This document shows, piece by piece, positions 18,673-31,389 of a stretch of DNA of 64,000 bases. Position 1 is the first letter of the stretch. Each line of letters begins with the position of its first letter. Made by a program: the position numbers and the translations under genes. The notes beneath the pieces were generated by a model. That model had not been told where the DNA came from. It saw only the letters and a list, made by a program, of their open reading frames with translations, and made no database searches. Source of the stretch: Bradyrhizobium sp. 139 (GTDB lineage: Bacteria > Pseudomonadota > Alphaproteobacteria > Rhizobiales > Xanthobacteraceae); the NCBI RefSeq assembly GCF_023074175.1, contig NZ_JADPKS010000051.1:1-64000 (forward strand), written 5' to 3'.

Positions 18673-19475
18673 GCAGCTCCCACGGAGGCGGCCGAGCCGA
18701 AGAACACCTCGCCGGCCGCCACCGGCAGGCGTCGGCCGTCAACAGTGCGGACAATCAGGCAGCCGTCATCGTTGATGGTGTCAAAAATGCCTTCGAGCGT
18801 CACTGTTCCGGTGTGGATCGCGACCTTCTCGCCAAGACCGGCGGCGCGCTCGAGCCACAACTTGCGGATCTCGGCAAAGCCGCGGCCGTTGTCCCAGATG
18901 CCGCGGAATTCCACCCAGGCATCGGACAGCGCGGAGAACAGCTCCTCCGCGCTGATCTGGACGCCGAGTGCGGCCAGCGACACCGCGGGCGTCGGCGTGC
19001 CCTCCGGCGCAGCAACCACGTTGGTGCCGATGCCGACCACCACGGCAAGGCGATCGCCGACGGCTTCGGCTTCAAGCCCGATGCCGACGAGCTTCCTGCG
19101 GCCGGCAAGCACGTCATTTGGCCATTTCAGGGCGTATCGGGGACGGTCGGGTCCGAGCCGCAGGGCGGCCTCGATGCTGACCTTCTCAAGGGCCGCTTCC
19201 TCTGCCAGTCCAGCCGCGAAACCGATCGTGGCTGCAACGGCAGGCGCGACGTCGACGATCTCGAGGACGCTGGCCGCGAGATTGCCCTTCGGCGCGATCC
19301 AGGCGCGCTGGCGGCGGCCACGGCCGGCGGTCTGCTCGGACGTGACGAACCACATCGGGCCGCGTTCGCCGCGCCTCGCGTGCTCGATCGCCTCGGTATT
19401 GGTCGAGCCGGTCCGTTCGAAAGCCGCGAGCTTGTAGCCCGCCGACCGTGCGCGAGAACCGAGCGCGAACACCAT
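18669..19475 (-). CDS. birA: Biotin--[acetyl-CoA-carboxylase] ligase
   Basis: A 268-aa biotin protein ligase that attaches biotin to carboxylase carrier proteins through biotinyl-AMP. Substrate motifs are FERTGSTNTEA near residue 20 and the adenylate loop TAGRGRRQRAW, followed by the catalytic-core LKWPNDVLAGRRKLVGI. It lacks the N-terminal DNA-binding domain of E. coli BirA, as is usual in alphaproteobacteria, so it is an enzyme only. It starts 1 bp after nuoN and overlaps rnj. Confidence 0.93.
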   Translation of the reverse strand: MVFALGSRARSAGYKLAAFERTGSTNTEAIEHARRGERGPMWFVTSEQTAGRGRRQRAWIAPKGNLAASVLEIVDVAPAVAATIGFAAGLAEEAALEKVSIEAALRLGPDRPRYALKWPNDVLAGRRKLVGIGLEAEAVGDRLAVVVGIGTNVVAAPEGTPTPAVSLAALGVQISAEELFSALSDAWVEFRGIWDNGRGFAEIRKLWLERAAGLGEKVAIHTGTVTLEGIFDTINDDGCLIVRTVDGRRLPVAAGEVFFGSAASVGAA

Positions 19476-19476
19476 C

Positions 19477-20913
19477 CTAGAACAGCGACTTGGCGGCGGC
19501 GGAGGCGACGCTCACCACCGGGCCCGCAAACAGGGCGAACAGGATGTTGAACAGGCCCGCGACCGCCAGCACCGTCCGCACTTCGATGCGCACCGGGTCG
19601 ACCTGGCCGGCCGGCTCGTCGAAATACATCGTCTTGACGATGCTGAGATAGTAGTAGGCGCCCACCACGCTGGTCAGCACGCCAATCACGGCGAGCGTGA
19701 ACAGGTTCGCCTTGATCGCGGCGACGAAGACGTACCATTTGGCGAAGAAGCCGGCGAGCGGCGGAATGCCGGCGAGCGAGAACAGCAGCATCGCAAACAT
19801 GAAGGCGAGCAGCGGATTGGTGCGCGAGAGACCGGCGAAATCGCTGATCTGCTCCACGGCCTGGCCGTTGCGCTTCATGGCCAGGATGATCGAGAACGAG
19901 CCGAGCGTCATCGCGACATAGATCACGATGTACATCAAGACGCCCTGCGCGCCCTCGACCGTGCCGGAGGCCAGGCCGACCAGGGCAAAGCCCATGTGGC
20001 CGATCGAGGAGTAAGCCATCAGGCGCTTGATGTTGGTCTGGCCGATCGCGGCGAACGAGCCGAGCGCCATCGAGGCGATCGCCACGAACACCAGGATCTG
20101 CTGCCACTGCGAGACGATGCCGGGGAATGCGGTGAGCGTGACGCGGGTGAAGACGGCCAGCGCGGCCACCTTCGGCGCGGAGGCGAAGAAGGCGGTGACC
20201 GGGGTCGGAGCGCCCTCGTAAACGTCGGGCGTCCACATGTGGAACGGCACGGCCGAGACCTTGAAGCAGAGACCGGCGAGGAGGAAGACCAAACCGAACA
20301 CCAGGCCGACATTCGAGACCGTCGCGGCCGACGCGATTCCGGTGAAGCTGACGGTGCCGGTGAAGCCATAGACCAGCGAGGAGCCGTAGAGCAGCATGCC
20401 CGAGGACAGCGCGCCGAGCACGAAGTACTTCAGGCCGGCTTCGGTCGACTTGGCGTTGTCGCGGTTCGAGGCCGCCACGACGTAGAGCGCGAGCGACATC
20501 AGCTCGAGGCCGAGATAGAGCGAGATCAAATCGCCGGCCGAGATCAGCACCATCATGCCGAGCGTCGAGAGCAGCACCAGGATCGCGTATTCGAAGATGC
20601 GGCGCGACGGATCCGACAGGAACTCGGTCGACAGCACCAGCGTCACGGCCGAGCCGATCAGCGCCAGGATCTTCATGAAGCGGGCGAAATCGTCGACGAT
20701 GAAGCTGCCGCCGAACGTCACCTGCTTGCCCGCGGGCTGCGCGTAGACGAGCACGCCGACCACGACCAGGAGCAGGACCGCCAGCGAGGTGACCGTCTTG
20801 GTGGTCGCCTCTCCGCGATAGGCTCCCAGCATCAAGAGTGCCATGGCGCCGACCGCGAGCACGAGCTCGGGCACCACCGGCGCCAATTGATAACCTGCAG
20901 TCTCAAAGCTCAT
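19477..20913 (-). CDS. nuoN: NADH-quinone oxidoreductase subunit N
   Basis: A 478-aa antiporter-like membrane subunit of complex I with about fourteen membrane helices. The family segments [15 protein letters not shown] (with the key Glu) and [20 protein letters not shown] are present, the latter holding the Lys of the central proton channel. [20 protein letters not shown] corresponds to the second helix bundle. It is the last nuo gene, 22 bp after nuoM and 1 bp before birA. Confidence 0.97.
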   Translation of the reverse strand: MSFETAGYQLAPVVPELVLAVGAMALLMLGAYRGEATTKTVTSLAVLLLVVVGVLVYAQPAGKQVTFGGSFIVDDFARFMKILALIGSAVTLVLSTEFLSDPSRRIFEYAILVLLSTLGMMVLISAGDLISLYLGLELMSLALYVVAASNRDNAKSTEAGLKYFVLGALSSGMLLYGSSLVYGFTGTVSFTGIASAATVSNVGLVFGLVFLLAGLCFKVSAVPFHMWTPDVYEGAPTPVTAFFASAPKVAALAVFTRVTLTAFPGIVSQWQQILVFVAIASMALGSFAAIGQTNIKRLMAYSSIGHMGFALVGLASGTVEGAQGVLMYIVIYVAMTLGSFSIILAMKRNGQAVEQISDFAGLSRTNPLLAFMFAMLLFSLAGIPPLAGFFAKWYVFVAAIKANLFTLAVIGVLTSVVGAYYYLSIVKTMYFDEPAGQVDPVRIEVRTVLAVAGLFNILFALFAGPVVSVASAAAKSLF

Positions 20914-20935
20914 GGCGATATCCTGACCTGCCCGC

Positions 20936-22444
20936 TCACTGGAGCAGTGCGGCGGCCTTCACGGCCGTCACAGCGGTGTTGTAGTTGTTGACGAGTTGCT
21001 GGACCGAGGCCGCCGACATGTCCAGCACCGGCTTCGGATAGATTCCGAACAGGATCGTCAGTGCGATCATCGGGAACAGCATCAGGCATTCCCGGAAGGT
21101 GAGGTCCTTCATGCTCATCAGCGACGGCTTGACCAGCGCGCCGAACACGACCTTGCGGTAGAGCCAGAGCGCATAGCAGGCCGACAGGATCACGCCGAAG
21201 GTGGCGAAGAACGCGGTCGGGATCGAGACCTTGAAAGTGCCGAGCAGCGTCATGAACTCGCCGACGAAGCCGCTCGTGCCGGGTAGACCGACATTGGCCA
21301 TGGTGAAGACCATGAAGGTCAGCGCGTAAAGCGGCATCCGGTTGACGAGGCCGCCATAGGCCGCGATCTCGCGGGTGTGCATGCGGTCGTAGACGATGCC
21401 GACGCAGAGGAACAGCGCGCCGGAGACGATGCCATGCGAGATCATCTGGAACACGCCGCCGGCGACGCCCTGCATGGTGCCGGCGAAGATGCCCATGGTG
21501 ACGAAGCCCATATGCGCCACTGACGAGTACGCGATCAGCTTCTTCATGTCCTCCTGCATCAGGGCGACCAGCGAGGTGTAGATGATGGCGATGGCCGAGA
21601 GCGTGAAGACCAGCGGCGCGAAGTCGTGCGAGGCCAGCGGGAACATCGGCAGCGAGAAGCGCAGGAAGCCGTAGCCGCCCATCTTCAGCAGGATCGCAGC
21701 CAGCACCACCGAGCCCGCCGTGGGCGCCTCGACGTGGGCGTCGGGCAGCCAGGTGTGCACCGGCCACATCGGCATCTTCACCGCGAAGGACGCGAAGAAG
21801 GCGAGCCACGCCCAGGTCTGCAACGAGCGCGGCACGGCGGTGTGCATCAGGGTCGGGATGTCGGTGGTGCCGCCATTCCAGTACAGCGCCATGATGGCGA
21901 GCAGCATCAAGACCGAGCCGAGCAGAGTGTAGAGGAAGAACTTGAACGACGCGTAGACCCGGCGCGGACCGCCCCAGACGCCGATGATCAGGAACATCGG
22001 GATCAGGCCGCCCTCGAAGAACAGGTAGAACAGCACGAGATCGAGCGCCGAGAAGGTGCCGATCATCAGCGTTTCCAGGATCAGGAACGCCATCATGTAT
22101 TCGCGGACGCGGTTGGTGATCGCCTTCCAGCTCGCAATGATGCAGAACGGCATGATGGCGGTGGTCAGGATCACCAGTGGCAGCGAAATGCCGTCGATAC
22201 CCATGTGGTAGGTGATGCCGGTGGCGAGCCAGTTCGCCTTCTCGACGAACTGGAAGTCGGCGTTCGACGGGTCGAAGCGCATCACCAGCAGCACCGACAC
22301 TGCGAAGGTGATCAGCGTGGTCCAGAGCGCGATCCAGCGCGCATTGCGCCGCGCCGCCTCGTCATCGCCGCGGCTGAGATAGACGATCAGCGCACCGACC
22401 AGCGGTAGGAAGGTCGTGACCGAAAGGATGGGCCAGGTCGTCAT
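20936..22444 (-). CDS. nuoM: NADH-quinone oxidoreductase subunit M
   Basis: A 502-aa proton-pumping membrane subunit of complex I. It carries [18 protein letters not shown] (key Glu in helix 5), [22 protein letters not shown] (channel Lys) and [14 protein letters not shown]. Length is typical. The ATG immediately follows the nuoL stop with no gap, so nuoL and nuoM are tightly coupled. Confidence 0.97.
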   Translation of the reverse strand: MTTWPILSVTTFLPLVGALIVYLSRGDDEAARRNARWIALWTTLITFAVSVLLVMRFDPSNADFQFVEKANWLATGITYHMGIDGISLPLVILTTAIMPFCIIASWKAITNRVREYMMAFLILETLMIGTFSALDLVLFYLFFEGGLIPMFLIIGVWGGPRRVYASFKFFLYTLLGSVLMLLAIMALYWNGGTTDIPTLMHTAVPRSLQTWAWLAFFASFAVKMPMWPVHTWLPDAHVEAPTAGSVVLAAILLKMGGYGFLRFSLPMFPLASHDFAPLVFTLSAIAIIYTSLVALMQEDMKKLIAYSSVAHMGFVTMGIFAGTMQGVAGGVFQMISHGIVSGALFLCVGIVYDRMHTREIAAYGGLVNRMPLYALTFMVFTMANVGLPGTSGFVGEFMTLLGTFKVSIPTAFFATFGVILSACYALWLYRKVVFGALVKPSLMSMKDLTFRECLMLFPMIALTILFGIYPKPVLDMSAASVQQLVNNYNTAVTAVKAAALLQ

Positions 22445-24544
22445 TTACTGGCCTCCAAGGCCGAACATGAACCAGGTGATCAGGCCGGCGGCACCGATCA
22501 GCATGGCGAACGCGTAGTGATAGAGATAGCCGGTCTGGATCTTCACGACGTTGCGGGTGACGTCGAGTACGCGGGCCGAGATGCCGTCGGGGCCCAGGCC
22601 GTCGATGATGAAGCCGTCGCCCTTCTTCCAGAGCTGGTAGCCGATCCACTTCGCCGGACGGACGAAGATGAAGTCGTAGAGCTCATCGAAGTACCATTTG
22701 TTGAGCAGGAACTGGTACAGCATCGGCTGGGTGTTCGCGAGCTCAACCGGCAGATACGGCCGGCGGATGTAAAACAGGTACGACACCAGGAAGCCCAGCA
22801 CCATCATCACCGTCGGCAGGACGGCGATGGTCTCGGGGATGTGGTGCATCTCCTCGATGATGTGCGGGTTCATCTTCACGGACTCGCGGAAGAACTCCTC
22901 GATGCCGTGGCCGGCGAACAGTTCCTTGAACGGGAAGCCGGCCATGATGGAGCCGACCGCCAGCGCGCCGATCGGGATCAGCATCCAGATCGGGGCCTCA
23001 TGCGCCGCCTCAAAGTGCTGCTCGTCATGCGGCTCGCCATGGAAGGTCTTGAAGATCAGGCGCCAGGAGTAGAACGAGGTCAGGCCGGCGGCGATGACCG
23101 TCATCAGGAAGCCGTACATCGCGAACGGATTGTGCGCGGCGTAGGCGGATTCGATGATGGCGTCCTTGGAGAAGTAGCCGGCGGTGAGCGGGAAGCCGGT
23201 CAGCGCGAGCGTACCGACCACCATCACCGCATAGGTGTAGGGGATCTTGCGCCACAGGCCGCCCATGTTGCGGATGTCCTGCTCGTGGTGCATCGCGTAG
23301 ATCACCGAGCCGGAACCCAAGAACAGCAGCGCTTTAAAGAAGGCGTGCGTGAAGAGGTGGAACATGCCGACCGAATAGGCGCCCGCCCCCATCGCGACGA
23401 ACATGTAGCCGAGCTGCGAACAAGTCGAATAGGCGACGATGCGCTTGATGTCGTTCTGGACGAGGCCGATGGTCGCGGCGAAGAACGCGGTGGTGGCGCC
23501 GAAGAACATCACGACGGCCTGCGCGTTCGGCGCGAGCTCGAACAGCGGCGACAGGCGCGCCACCATGAACACGCCGGCGGTGACCATGGTCGCGGCATGG
23601 ATCAGCGCCGAGACCGGGGTCGGGCCTTCCATCGCGTCCGGCAGCCAGGTGTGCAGCAGGAACTGCGCCGATTTGCCCATCGCACCCATGAACAGCAGCA
23701 GGCAGGTCAGGGTCAGTGCGTCGGCGTGCCAGCCGAGGAAGTCGATAGTCTTCCCGGTCAGGCTCGGAGCTGCATGGAAGATGGTCTCGAAATCGGTCGA
23801 GCCGGCCAGCATGAAGATTGCGAAGATGCCAAGCGCGAAGCCGAAATCGCCGACGCGGTTGACCACGAAGGCCTTGATCGCCGCCGCGTTCGCCGAGGGC
23901 CTCTGGTACCAGAAGCCGATCAGCAAATAGCTAGCCAGACCCACGCCCTCCCAGCCGAAGAACAGCTGCACGAGGTTGTCGGCCGTCACCAGCATCAGCA
24001 TGGCGAAGGTGAACAGGCTGAGATAGCCGAAGAAGCGCGGCCGGTTCGGATCCTCGTCCATATAGCCGATGGAATAAAGGTGCACGAGCGAGGACACAGT
24101 CGTCACCACCACCAGCATCACGGCGGTGAGCGTGTCGACCCGCAGCGTCCAGTAGACCTGGAGGTCGCCCGAGAGGATCCAAGGCAACAGCGGGATGCGC
24201 ATGTCGTGGTGCATGAAGCCGACATCGACCAGCGTCATCCAGGACAGCGCCGCCGACACGAACAGCAGTGCCGTCGTGATCAGCTCCGCGCCGCGCGAGC
24301 CGGCCGCCGGCGGCTCGGATACGTGGTGGTCGTCGTGCCCGTCGCCAGGCTCGTGATGGGTCTCGCGGATGACCGAGGCATCCTCGTTGATCGTATCGGC
24401 CGCATGGGCGTGCGCGCCATGGCCGTGATCGTCGTGATGCTCGACCGTGTCGCCCGAGGGGTTGCGGGCATGCGCGCCGAACAGCGCGATCAGGCCAGCA
24501 AGGATGGCGCCCAGCAGAGGCAGAAAAACGATTGCCTGGACCAT
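22445..24544 (-). CDS. nuoL: NADH-quinone oxidoreductase subunit L
   Basis: A 699-aa complex I antiporter-like subunit carrying the long lateral helix at its C-terminus. [20 protein letters not shown] holds the conserved Glu, and [20 protein letters not shown] and [14 protein letters not shown] follow. Between the first and second hydrophobic segments (residues about 28-85) there is a hydrophilic insert with eleven His between residues 36 and 74. Related proteins I know have a shorter linker, so the insert is unusual and makes the protein longer than the roughly 610-660 aa norm. It is followed directly by nuoM; a 65-bp gap with a palindrome separates it from nuoK. Confidence 0.97.
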   Translation of the reverse strand: MVQAIVFLPLLGAILAGLIALFGAHARNPSGDTVEHHDDHGHGAHAHAADTINEDASVIRETHHEPGDGHDDHHVSEPPAAGSRGAELITTALLFVSAALSWMTLVDVGFMHHDMRIPLLPWILSGDLQVYWTLRVDTLTAVMLVVVTTVSSLVHLYSIGYMDEDPNRPRFFGYLSLFTFAMLMLVTADNLVQLFFGWEGVGLASYLLIGFWYQRPSANAAAIKAFVVNRVGDFGFALGIFAIFMLAGSTDFETIFHAAPSLTGKTIDFLGWHADALTLTCLLLFMGAMGKSAQFLLHTWLPDAMEGPTPVSALIHAATMVTAGVFMVARLSPLFELAPNAQAVVMFFGATTAFFAATIGLVQNDIKRIVAYSTCSQLGYMFVAMGAGAYSVGMFHLFTHAFFKALLFLGSGSVIYAMHHEQDIRNMGGLWRKIPYTYAVMVVGTLALTGFPLTAGYFSKDAIIESAYAAHNPFAMYGFLMTVIAAGLTSFYSWRLIFKTFHGEPHDEQHFEAAHEAPIWMLIPIGALAVGSIMAGFPFKELFAGHGIEEFFRESVKMNPHIIEEMHHIPETIAVLPTVMMVLGFLVSYLFYIRRPYLPVELANTQPMLYQFLLNKWYFDELYDFIFVRPAKWIGYQLWKKGDGFIIDGLGPDGISARVLDVTRNVVKIQTGYLYHYAFAMLIGAAGLITWFMFGLGGQ

Positions 24545-24561
24545 GACTTATTTCTCTTTAC

Positions 24562-24606
24562 GCATGATTTGACCGGAAAACCGGCATCCACTTTTCCGGA
24601 TCATGC
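24562..24606. repeat. Dispersed palindrome inside the nuo operon
   Basis: An imperfect inverted repeat: gcatgatttgaccggaaaa on the left, ttttccggatcatgc on the right. It occupies most of the 65-bp nuoK-nuoL gap. The core GCATGATCCGGAAAA is a repeat family I recognise from Bradyrhizobium-like genomes; a partial copy lies at 16966-16990. On RNA it would fold into a hairpin that could influence message stability. Confidence 0.6.
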
Positions 24607-24609
24607 GCG

Positions 24610-24918
24610 TTAACCCTTCATCAGATTGACGTCCTCAACCGCGATCGAGCCGCGGTTGCGGAAATAGACCACCAGGATGGCGAGACCGATCGCGGCTTCA
24701 GCGGCCGCGACGGTCAGCACCAGAAGCGCGAAGACCTGGCCGACGATGTCGCCGAGGAAGGTCGAGAACGCCACAAGGTTGATGTTGACCGAGAGCAGGA
24801 TCAGCTCGATCGACATCAGGATGACGATGATGTTCTTGCGGTTCAGGAAGATGCCGAGGATCCCAAGCGTGAACAGGATCGCGCCGACGGCAAGATAGTG
24901 TCCGAGCCCGATCGTCAT
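24610..24918 (-). CDS. nuoK: NADH-quinone oxidoreductase subunit K
   Basis: A 102-aa three-helix membrane subunit. It begins [18 protein letters not shown]. It contains [14 protein letters not shown] with the Glu of the central hydrophilic axis, and ends with [21 protein letters not shown]. The Met at 24918 overlaps the nuoJ stop by 4 bp (ATGA) and gives the usual family length; a GTG three codons upstream is less likely. Confidence 0.96.
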   Translation of the reverse strand: MTIGLGHYLAVGAILFTLGILGIFLNRKNIIVILMSIELILLSVNINLVAFSTFLGDIVGQVFALLVLTVAAAEAAIGLAILVVYFRNRGSIAVEDVNLMKG

Positions 24919-25553
24919 TTCACCCACTCCGCCGCGTCGGCATCCGAGAGCCCCTGCCCCGGCGCCACCTTGCGCATCGCCATCGCCATATCAGGCGTGC
25001 GCGCGTTCTGAACGTTGATGTCCTGCCGCTTCACGCTCGCCTTGTGGCGCAGCGTCAGCACGATCGCGCCGATCATGGCGACCAGCAGTACCATACCCGA
25101 GAGCTGGAAGTAGTGGATGTACTTCGTATAGAGCACGAGCCCGAGCGCCTCGGTGTTGCTGACATTGGTCGGGATCGCCGCCGTGATCGTCTTGGAGACG
25201 CCGGGGTTGATGACCCAAAAGCCGACAGTGAGCAGCAGTTCGAACAGAAAGATGCCGCCGATCACCAGGCCAACCGGCAGGTACTCGATGAAGCCCTCGC
25301 GCAGCTCGAGGAAATCGACGTCGAGCATCATGATCACGAACAGGAACAGGACCGCGACCGCGCCGACATAGACGACGATCAGGATCATCGCAAGGAATTC
25401 GGCGCCCATCAGCACGAACAGGCCGGAGGCGTTAACGAAGGCCAGGATCAGGTACAGCACGGAGTGCACGGGATTGCGCGAGACAATCACCATCACCGCC
25501 GAGGCGACGCAGACGCCGGCGAAGAGATAGAAGAACAGCGCGGGAAGGATCAT
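24915..25553 (-). CDS. nuoJ: NADH-quinone oxidoreductase subunit J
   Basis: A 212-aa five-helix membrane subunit. It has [20 protein letters not shown] and [18 protein letters not shown], the helix 3 region with the pi-bulge motif typical of NuoJ. The C-terminal tail (residues about 170-212) is hydrophilic. It overlaps nuoK by 4 bp and lies 9 bp after nuoI. Confidence 0.96.
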   Translation of the reverse strand: MILPALFFYLFAGVCVASAVMVIVSRNPVHSVLYLILAFVNASGLFVLMGAEFLAMILIVVYVGAVAVLFLFVIMMLDVDFLELREGFIEYLPVGLVIGGIFLFELLLTVGFWVINPGVSKTITAAIPTNVSNTEALGLVLYTKYIHYFQLSGMVLLVAMIGAIVLTLRHKASVKRQDINVQNARTPDMAMAMRKVAPGQGLSDADAAEWVK

Positions 25554-25562
25554 GCTCTCATC

Positions 25563-26057
25563 TCACCGGTACGGCGCGTCGAGCTCGATCGCTTTGGCGA
25601 TCTCGCGTTCCCAGCGGTCGCCATTGGCGAGCAGCTTGGCCTTGTCATAGAACAGTTCCTCGCGGGTCTCGGTCGCGAACTCGAAGTTCGGGCCTTCGAC
25701 GATGGCATCGACCGGACAGGCCTCCTGGCAGAGGCCGCAATAGATGCACTTCACCATGTCGATGTCGTAGCGCACGGTGCGGCGGGTGCCATCATTGCGG
25801 CGCGGGCCGGCCTCGATGGTGATGGCCTGCGCCGGACAGATCGCCTCGCACAGCTTGCAGGCGATGCAGCGCTCTTCGCCGTTCGGATAGCGGCGCAGCA
25901 CGTGCTCGCCGCGAAAGCGCGGCGAGATCGGCCCCTTTTCGAACGGATAGTTCAGCGTCGGTTTCGGCTGGAAGAAATAGCGCATGGCGAGGAAGAACGC
26001 CGAGACGAATTCCGACAGCAGAAGCGAGCGTGCAGTGGCGTTGACGTTGATACCCAT
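25563..26057 (-). CDS. nuoI: NADH-quinone oxidoreductase subunit I
   Basis: A 164-aa ferredoxin-like subunit holding two [4Fe-4S] clusters (N6a and N6b). The cluster motifs are [12 protein letters not shown] and [12 protein letters not shown], each continuing into the usual Pro-x-x-Ala-Ile pattern. The Met at 26057 ([13 protein letters not shown]) is the start. The open frame continues upstream only as an antisense-like translation of nuoH. It lies 8 bp after nuoH. Confidence 0.96.
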   Translation of the reverse strand: MGINVNATARSLLLSEFVSAFFLAMRYFFQPKPTLNYPFEKGPISPRFRGEHVLRRYPNGEERCIACKLCEAICPAQAITIEAGPRRNDGTRRTVRYDIDMVKCIYCGLCQEACPVDAIVEGPNFEFATETREELFYDKAKLLANGDRWEREIAKAIELDAPYR

Positions 26058-26065
26058 GACGGCCC

Positions 26066-27133
26066 TCACTTCGGCGCGATGCCGGCGAATTGCAGCACAC
26101 CGGCCACCACGACCACCATCGCCAGCGACAGCGGCAGGAACACCTTCCAGCCGAGGCGCATCAGTTGGTCGTAGCGGTAGCGCGGCACGATCGCCTTTGC
26201 CATCGCGAACAGGAAGAACATGAACAACACTTTGAGCGAGAACCAGATGATCCCCGGCACCCAGTTGAAGGGCGGCAGGTCCACCGGCGGCAGCCAGCCT
26301 CCGAGGAACAGGATCGTCGCCATCGCGCACATCGTGACGATCGCGACATACTCGCCGAGCATGAACAGCAAATACGGCGTCGAGCCGTATTCGACCATGA
26401 AGCCGGCGACGAGCTCGGATTCCGCTTCGACGAGGTCGAACGGCGGACGGTTGGTTTCCGCCAGTGCCGAGACGTAGAAGATCACGAACATCGGGAACAG
26501 CGGCCACACATACCAGTTCAGGATGGTGAGCTGCGGCAGCCCGATCAGACTGGCGAGGCCGCGCGCATGCTGGGCCTCGACGACGGCCGACAGGTTCAGC
26601 GTGCCGGCGCAGAGCAGAACCGTGATGATGACGAAGCCGATCGAGACTTCATACGACACCATCTGCGCCGCCGAGCGCAGCGCGGCCAGGAACGGGTATT
26701 TCGAGTTCGACGACCAGCCGGCCATGATGATGCCGTAGATCGACAGCGACGAGATCGCGAAAATGAAGAGGATGCCGACATTGATGTCGGAGATCACCCA
26801 GCCGAGATTGGTCGGGATCACCGCCCAGGCGGCGAGCGCAAGCACGCACGACACCAGCGGCGCCAGCAGGAACACGCCCTTGTTGGCGCCGGATGGGATG
26901 ATCGGCTCCTTCAGCACGAACTTCAACAGGTCGGCAAAGGACTGCAGCAGGCCGAAGGGGCCGACCACGTTCGGGCCGCGCCGAATCTGCACCGCCGCCC
27001 AGATCTTGCGATCGGCGAGCAGGATGTAGGCGATCGCGACCAGCAGGACGACGAGCACCAGCACGCTCTCCGCGATCATGATGATCAGGGGCCAGAGGAA
27101 CCCGGTCCAGAATGCGCTTTCGAAGAATTCCAT
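26066..27133 (-). CDS. nuoH: NADH-quinone oxidoreductase subunit H
   Basis: A 355-aa membrane subunit that forms much of the quinone chamber, with about eight helices. It has [24 protein letters not shown] near the N-terminus and the loop [20 protein letters not shown] with the conserved acidic residues of the quinone-proton coupling region. It lies 4 bp after nuoG. Confidence 0.97.
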   Translation of the reverse strand: MEFFESAFWTGFLWPLIIMIAESVLVLVVLLVAIAYILLADRKIWAAVQIRRGPNVVGPFGLLQSFADLLKFVLKEPIIPSGANKGVFLLAPLVSCVLALAAWAVIPTNLGWVISDINVGILFIFAISSLSIYGIIMAGWSSNSKYPFLAALRSAAQMVSYEVSIGFVIITVLLCAGTLNLSAVVEAQHARGLASLIGLPQLTILNWYVWPLFPMFVIFYVSALAETNRPPFDLVEAESELVAGFMVEYGSTPYLLFMLGEYVAIVTMCAMATILFLGGWLPPVDLPPFNWVPGIIWFSLKVLFMFFLFAMAKAIVPRYRYDQLMRLGWKVFLPLSLAMVVVVAGVLQFAGIAPK

Positions 27134-27137
27134 CGGC

Positions 27138-29213
27138 TCACTCCGCTGCGGTCAGCATCTGCCCGGAGGCAAGCCGCGAGCATTCCGCCATCACGGCGGA
27201 TGCACGCGCGATTGGGTTGGTCAAATAGAAGTCCTCGACCAGCGGTTTGAACGGCGCCTTCTCCGGCGTGCCGCCCTTCCCGGCCAGCTTCCTGATCTGG
27301 TCGGCCGAGCCGGCCTCGATCTGGTCGAGGCGGATCAGATGCGGCACGGCCTTGAAGATCGCCTGGCGGAGCGCCGACAGCGAATCGTAGCCGAGCTTCT
27401 TGCCGAGCGCTTCCGACAGGGCGCGCACGATCGCCCAGTCCTCGCGGGCTTCGCCCGGCGGGAACGCGGCGCGGCCGGTCATCTGCACGCGGCCTTCGGT
27501 GTTGACGTAGATCGCAGACTTCTCGGTATAGGCTGCCGCCGGCAGGATCACGTCGGCGCGATGCGCGCCGCGGTCGCCATGGGTGCCGATATAGACGACG
27601 AAGGTGCCGTCCGACGGCTTGACCTCGTCGGCGCCGAGCAGGAACAGCAGGTCCAGCGTGCCGAACGTCGTCATCTGCGCGGCGTTCAGCCCGCCCTGGC
27701 CGGCGACAAAGCCGATATCGAGCGCACCGACGCGTGAGGCGGTGTCGTGCAGCACGCCAAAGCCGTTCCAGCCGTCCTTGACCGCGCCGACATCGAGCGC
27801 AAGCCTGGCGGCGGCGGCAAGGATGGCGGCGCCGTCGTGACGCGAGGCCGCACCCGCGCCGACCATAATGATCGGCTTCCTGGCGTTCTTCAGCACGTCG
27901 ATGAACGAGTGCTTGCCGGCCGCGAGCTCGCCGAGCGTCTCGGTGCCCGCGCCGAGATGGTCGTAGTCGTAGGTCAGGTCGGTCTTGGCGCCGATCACGC
28001 CGATCTTGAAGCCGCCGGCACGCCAGCGCTTGCGGATGCGGGCGTTGAACACGGCCGCCTCTTTCCGCGGATTGGCGCCGATGATGAGCAGCGCATCGGC
28101 CTGCTCGACGCCTGCGAGCGTCGGATTGAAGATGTAGGAGCCGCGGCCGAGCGCGGGATCGAAGGCGTCGCCGCCCTGCACCGCCAGATTGCCCGAGCCG
28201 TACTTGGCCAGCAGATCCTTCAGCGCGAACATCTCCTCGATACCGGCGAGGTCGCCCGCGATCGCGCCGATGCGCTTGCCGTCCGTGCGCGCCGCCTTGG
28301 CGGCGATCGCGGCAAAGGCTTCCGGCCAGCTCGCCGCCCGCAGCTTGCCGGCTTCGCGGATATAGGGCCGGTCGAGGCGCTGGGTGCGCAGGCCGTCGAC
28401 GACGTGGCGGGTCTTGTCCGAGATCCACTCCTCGTTCACGGCCTCGTTGATGCGCGGCAGCACGCGCATCACCTCGCGGCCGCGGGTGTCGACGCGGATC
28501 GCCGAACCGATGCCGTCCATCACGTCGATCGACTGGGTCTTGCCGAGCTCCCACGGGCGCGCGGCGAAGGCATAGGGCTTCGAAGTCAGCGCACCGACCG
28601 GGCAGATGTCGACGAGATTGCCCTGCAATTCCGATGTCAGCGCGTGCTCGAGATAGGTCGTGATCTCCATGTCCTCGCCGCGGCCGGTGGCGCCCATCTC
28701 GGGGGCGCCGGCGACTTCCGCCGAGAAGCGGACGCAGCGCGTGCACTGGATGCAGCGGTTCATCGAGGTCTTGACCAGCGCGCCGAGATATTTGTCCTCG
28801 ACCGCGCGCTTGTTTTCGGCAAAGCGGCTGGTGTCGACACCATAGCCCATCGCCTGGTCCTGGAGATCGCACTCGCCGCCCTGGTCGCAGATCGGGCAAT
28901 CCAGCGGATGGTTGATGAGAAGGAATTCCATCACGCCTTCGCGCGCCTTCTTCACCATCGGCGAACGCGTGGAAATTTCCGGCGGCTCGCCCTTGGGGCC
29001 CGGACGGCAGTCACGCACGCCCCAGGCGCAGCTCGCGACCGGCTTCGGACCGCCCTTCACTTCGACGAGGCACATCCGGCAATTGCCGGCGATCGACAGC
29101 CGCTCGTGGTAGCAGAAGCGCGGAATCTCGGCGCCGGCCGCCTCGCACGCCTGAAGCAGCGTGTACTCCGGCGGGACATCGATCTCTTTGCCGTCGATGA
29201 TGAGCTTGGTCAT
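27138..29213 (-). CDS. nuoG: NADH-quinone oxidoreductase subunit G
   Basis: A 691-aa iron-sulfur subunit of the hydrophilic arm. The N-terminal [2Fe-2S] domain has [18 protein letters not shown] and CAWGVRDC. The His-coordinated cluster region is [18 protein letters not shown]. The [4Fe-4S] N5/N4 region has [10 protein letters not shown] and [14 protein letters not shown] molybdopterin-oxidoreductase-like domain without cofactor follows. Length matches the alphaproteobacterial and mitochondrial 75-kDa form (about 690 aa). It lies 5 bp after nuoF. Confidence 0.97.
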   Translation of the reverse strand: MTKLIIDGKEIDVPPEYTLLQACEAAGAEIPRFCYHERLSIAGNCRMCLVEVKGGPKPVASCAWGVRDCRPGPKGEPPEISTRSPMVKKAREGVMEFLLINHPLDCPICDQGGECDLQDQAMGYGVDTSRFAENKRAVEDKYLGALVKTSMNRCIQCTRCVRFSAEVAGAPEMGATGRGEDMEITTYLEHALTSELQGNLVDICPVGALTSKPYAFAARPWELGKTQSIDVMDGIGSAIRVDTRGREVMRVLPRINEAVNEEWISDKTRHVVDGLRTQRLDRPYIREAGKLRAASWPEAFAAIAAKAARTDGKRIGAIAGDLAGIEEMFALKDLLAKYGSGNLAVQGGDAFDPALGRGSYIFNPTLAGVEQADALLIIGANPRKEAAVFNARIRKRWRAGGFKIGVIGAKTDLTYDYDHLGAGTETLGELAAGKHSFIDVLKNARKPIIMVGAGAASRHDGAAILAAAARLALDVGAVKDGWNGFGVLHDTASRVGALDIGFVAGQGGLNAAQMTTFGTLDLLFLLGADEVKPSDGTFVVYIGTHGDRGAHRADVILPAAAYTEKSAIYVNTEGRVQMTGRAAFPPGEAREDWAIVRALSEALGKKLGYDSLSALRQAIFKAVPHLIRLDQIEAGSADQIRKLAGKGGTPEKAPFKPLVEDFYLTNPIARASAVMAECSRLASGQMLTAAE

Positions 29214-29218
29214 TCTCT

Positions 29219-30544
<1,326 letters not shown>

Positions 30545-30559
30545 TTCAGTGCTTTCCGA

Positions 30560-30766
30560 TCAACGGTTGGCTTGCTTGTAGGCAAGCCCGGCGGCGCAGA
30601 CGGCGAAGGTCAGCGCCCAGAGCAGGCTGGATTCCTGCGACGCGTTCAGGGCGAAGCGTTGCAGGAGAAAGATGAATGTCGCCGCGACCGCGGCATGCAT
30701 CGCGATGAAGCTCCACTTCTTCATGGCACCGTTCCCCTCCACTGCCGACGACGAAAGATCACGCAT
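30560..30766 (-). CDS. Small single-helix membrane protein inside the nuo operon
   Basis: A protein of 68 aa (start at 30766, overlapping the nuoE stop as TGATG) or 54 aa (start at 30724, with its own ribosome site ggagggg). It has one or two hydrophobic stretches (SFIAMHAAVAATFIFLLQRF and LLWALTFAVCAAGLAY) and a short basic end. I do not recognise a family. It lies exactly between nuoE and nuoF in the same direction and must share their message. A complex I accessory or assembly role is possible but rests on position only. Confidence 0.65.
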   Translation of the reverse strand: MRDLSSSAVEGNGAMKKWSFIAMHAAVAATFIFLLQRFALNASQESSLLWALTFAVCAAGLAYKQANR

Positions 30767-31377
30767 CAGGTGATCTCCTTCAGCGTAGTCGGCCCCGTGA
30801 TCGGCGCCGAGAACTGGCGGCCATTCTGCGGGCCGGGCTTGGACGGATTGCCCGAAGCAAAACCGTCGAGCACCTTGCCGAAGCTCTCCTTGGTCAGGTC
30901 CTCATAGGTGTCCTTGCCGATCAGCACCATCGGCGCATTCACGCAGGCGCCGAGGCACTCCACCTCTTCCCAGCTGAAATCGCCGTCCTTGGAAAGATGG
31001 AAGGGCTCGTGATGGATCCGGTGCTCGCAGACATGGATGAGATCTTCGGCGCCGCGCAGGCGGCACGGCGTGGTGCCGCAGACCTGGACGTGGGCTTTCT
31101 TGCCGACGGGGGCGAGCTGGAACATCGTGTAGAAGGTTGCGACCTCGAGCACGCGGATATAGGGCATGTCGAGCATGTCGGCGACGACGCGGATCGCGGC
31201 CTCCGACACCCAGCCATCGTGCTGCTCCTGCGCGCGCCAGAGGATCGCGATGACCGCGGAGGCCTGACGTCCGGCCGGATATTTCGCGATCTGCTGCTTG
31301 GCGAATGCAAGGTTCTCCTCCGTGAACGCAAAGCTCGCGGGCTGGACTTCCTTCGGTGCTAATCGACGGACGGACAT
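30766..31377 (-). CDS. nuoE: NADH-quinone oxidoreductase subunit E
   Basis: A 203-aa thioredoxin-fold subunit holding the [2Fe-2S] cluster N1a. The ligand motifs are [13 protein letters not shown] and [32 protein letters not shown] is the usual N-terminal helix. A C-terminal tail of about 40 residues ([18 protein letters not shown]) resembles the mitochondrial-type extension. It lies 12 bp after the FkbM methyltransferase gene. Confidence 0.96.
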   Translation of the reverse strand: MSVRRLAPKEVQPASFAFTEENLAFAKQQIAKYPAGRQASAVIAILWRAQEQHDGWVSEAAIRVVADMLDMPYIRVLEVATFYTMFQLAPVGKKAHVQVCGTTPCRLRGAEDLIHVCEHRIHHEPFHLSKDGDFSWEEVECLGACVNAPMVLIGKDTYEDLTKESFGKVLDGFASGNPSKPGPQNGRQFSAPITGPTTLKEIT

Positions 31378-31389
31378 CTCTTCAATCTC

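Noticed and set aside
22517-24613. A 698-codon plus-strand open frame opposite nuoL
   Set aside because: It is a mirror of the nuoL reading frame and shows only Arg/Glu/His/Asp-rich shadow composition with no hydrophobic pattern or domain.
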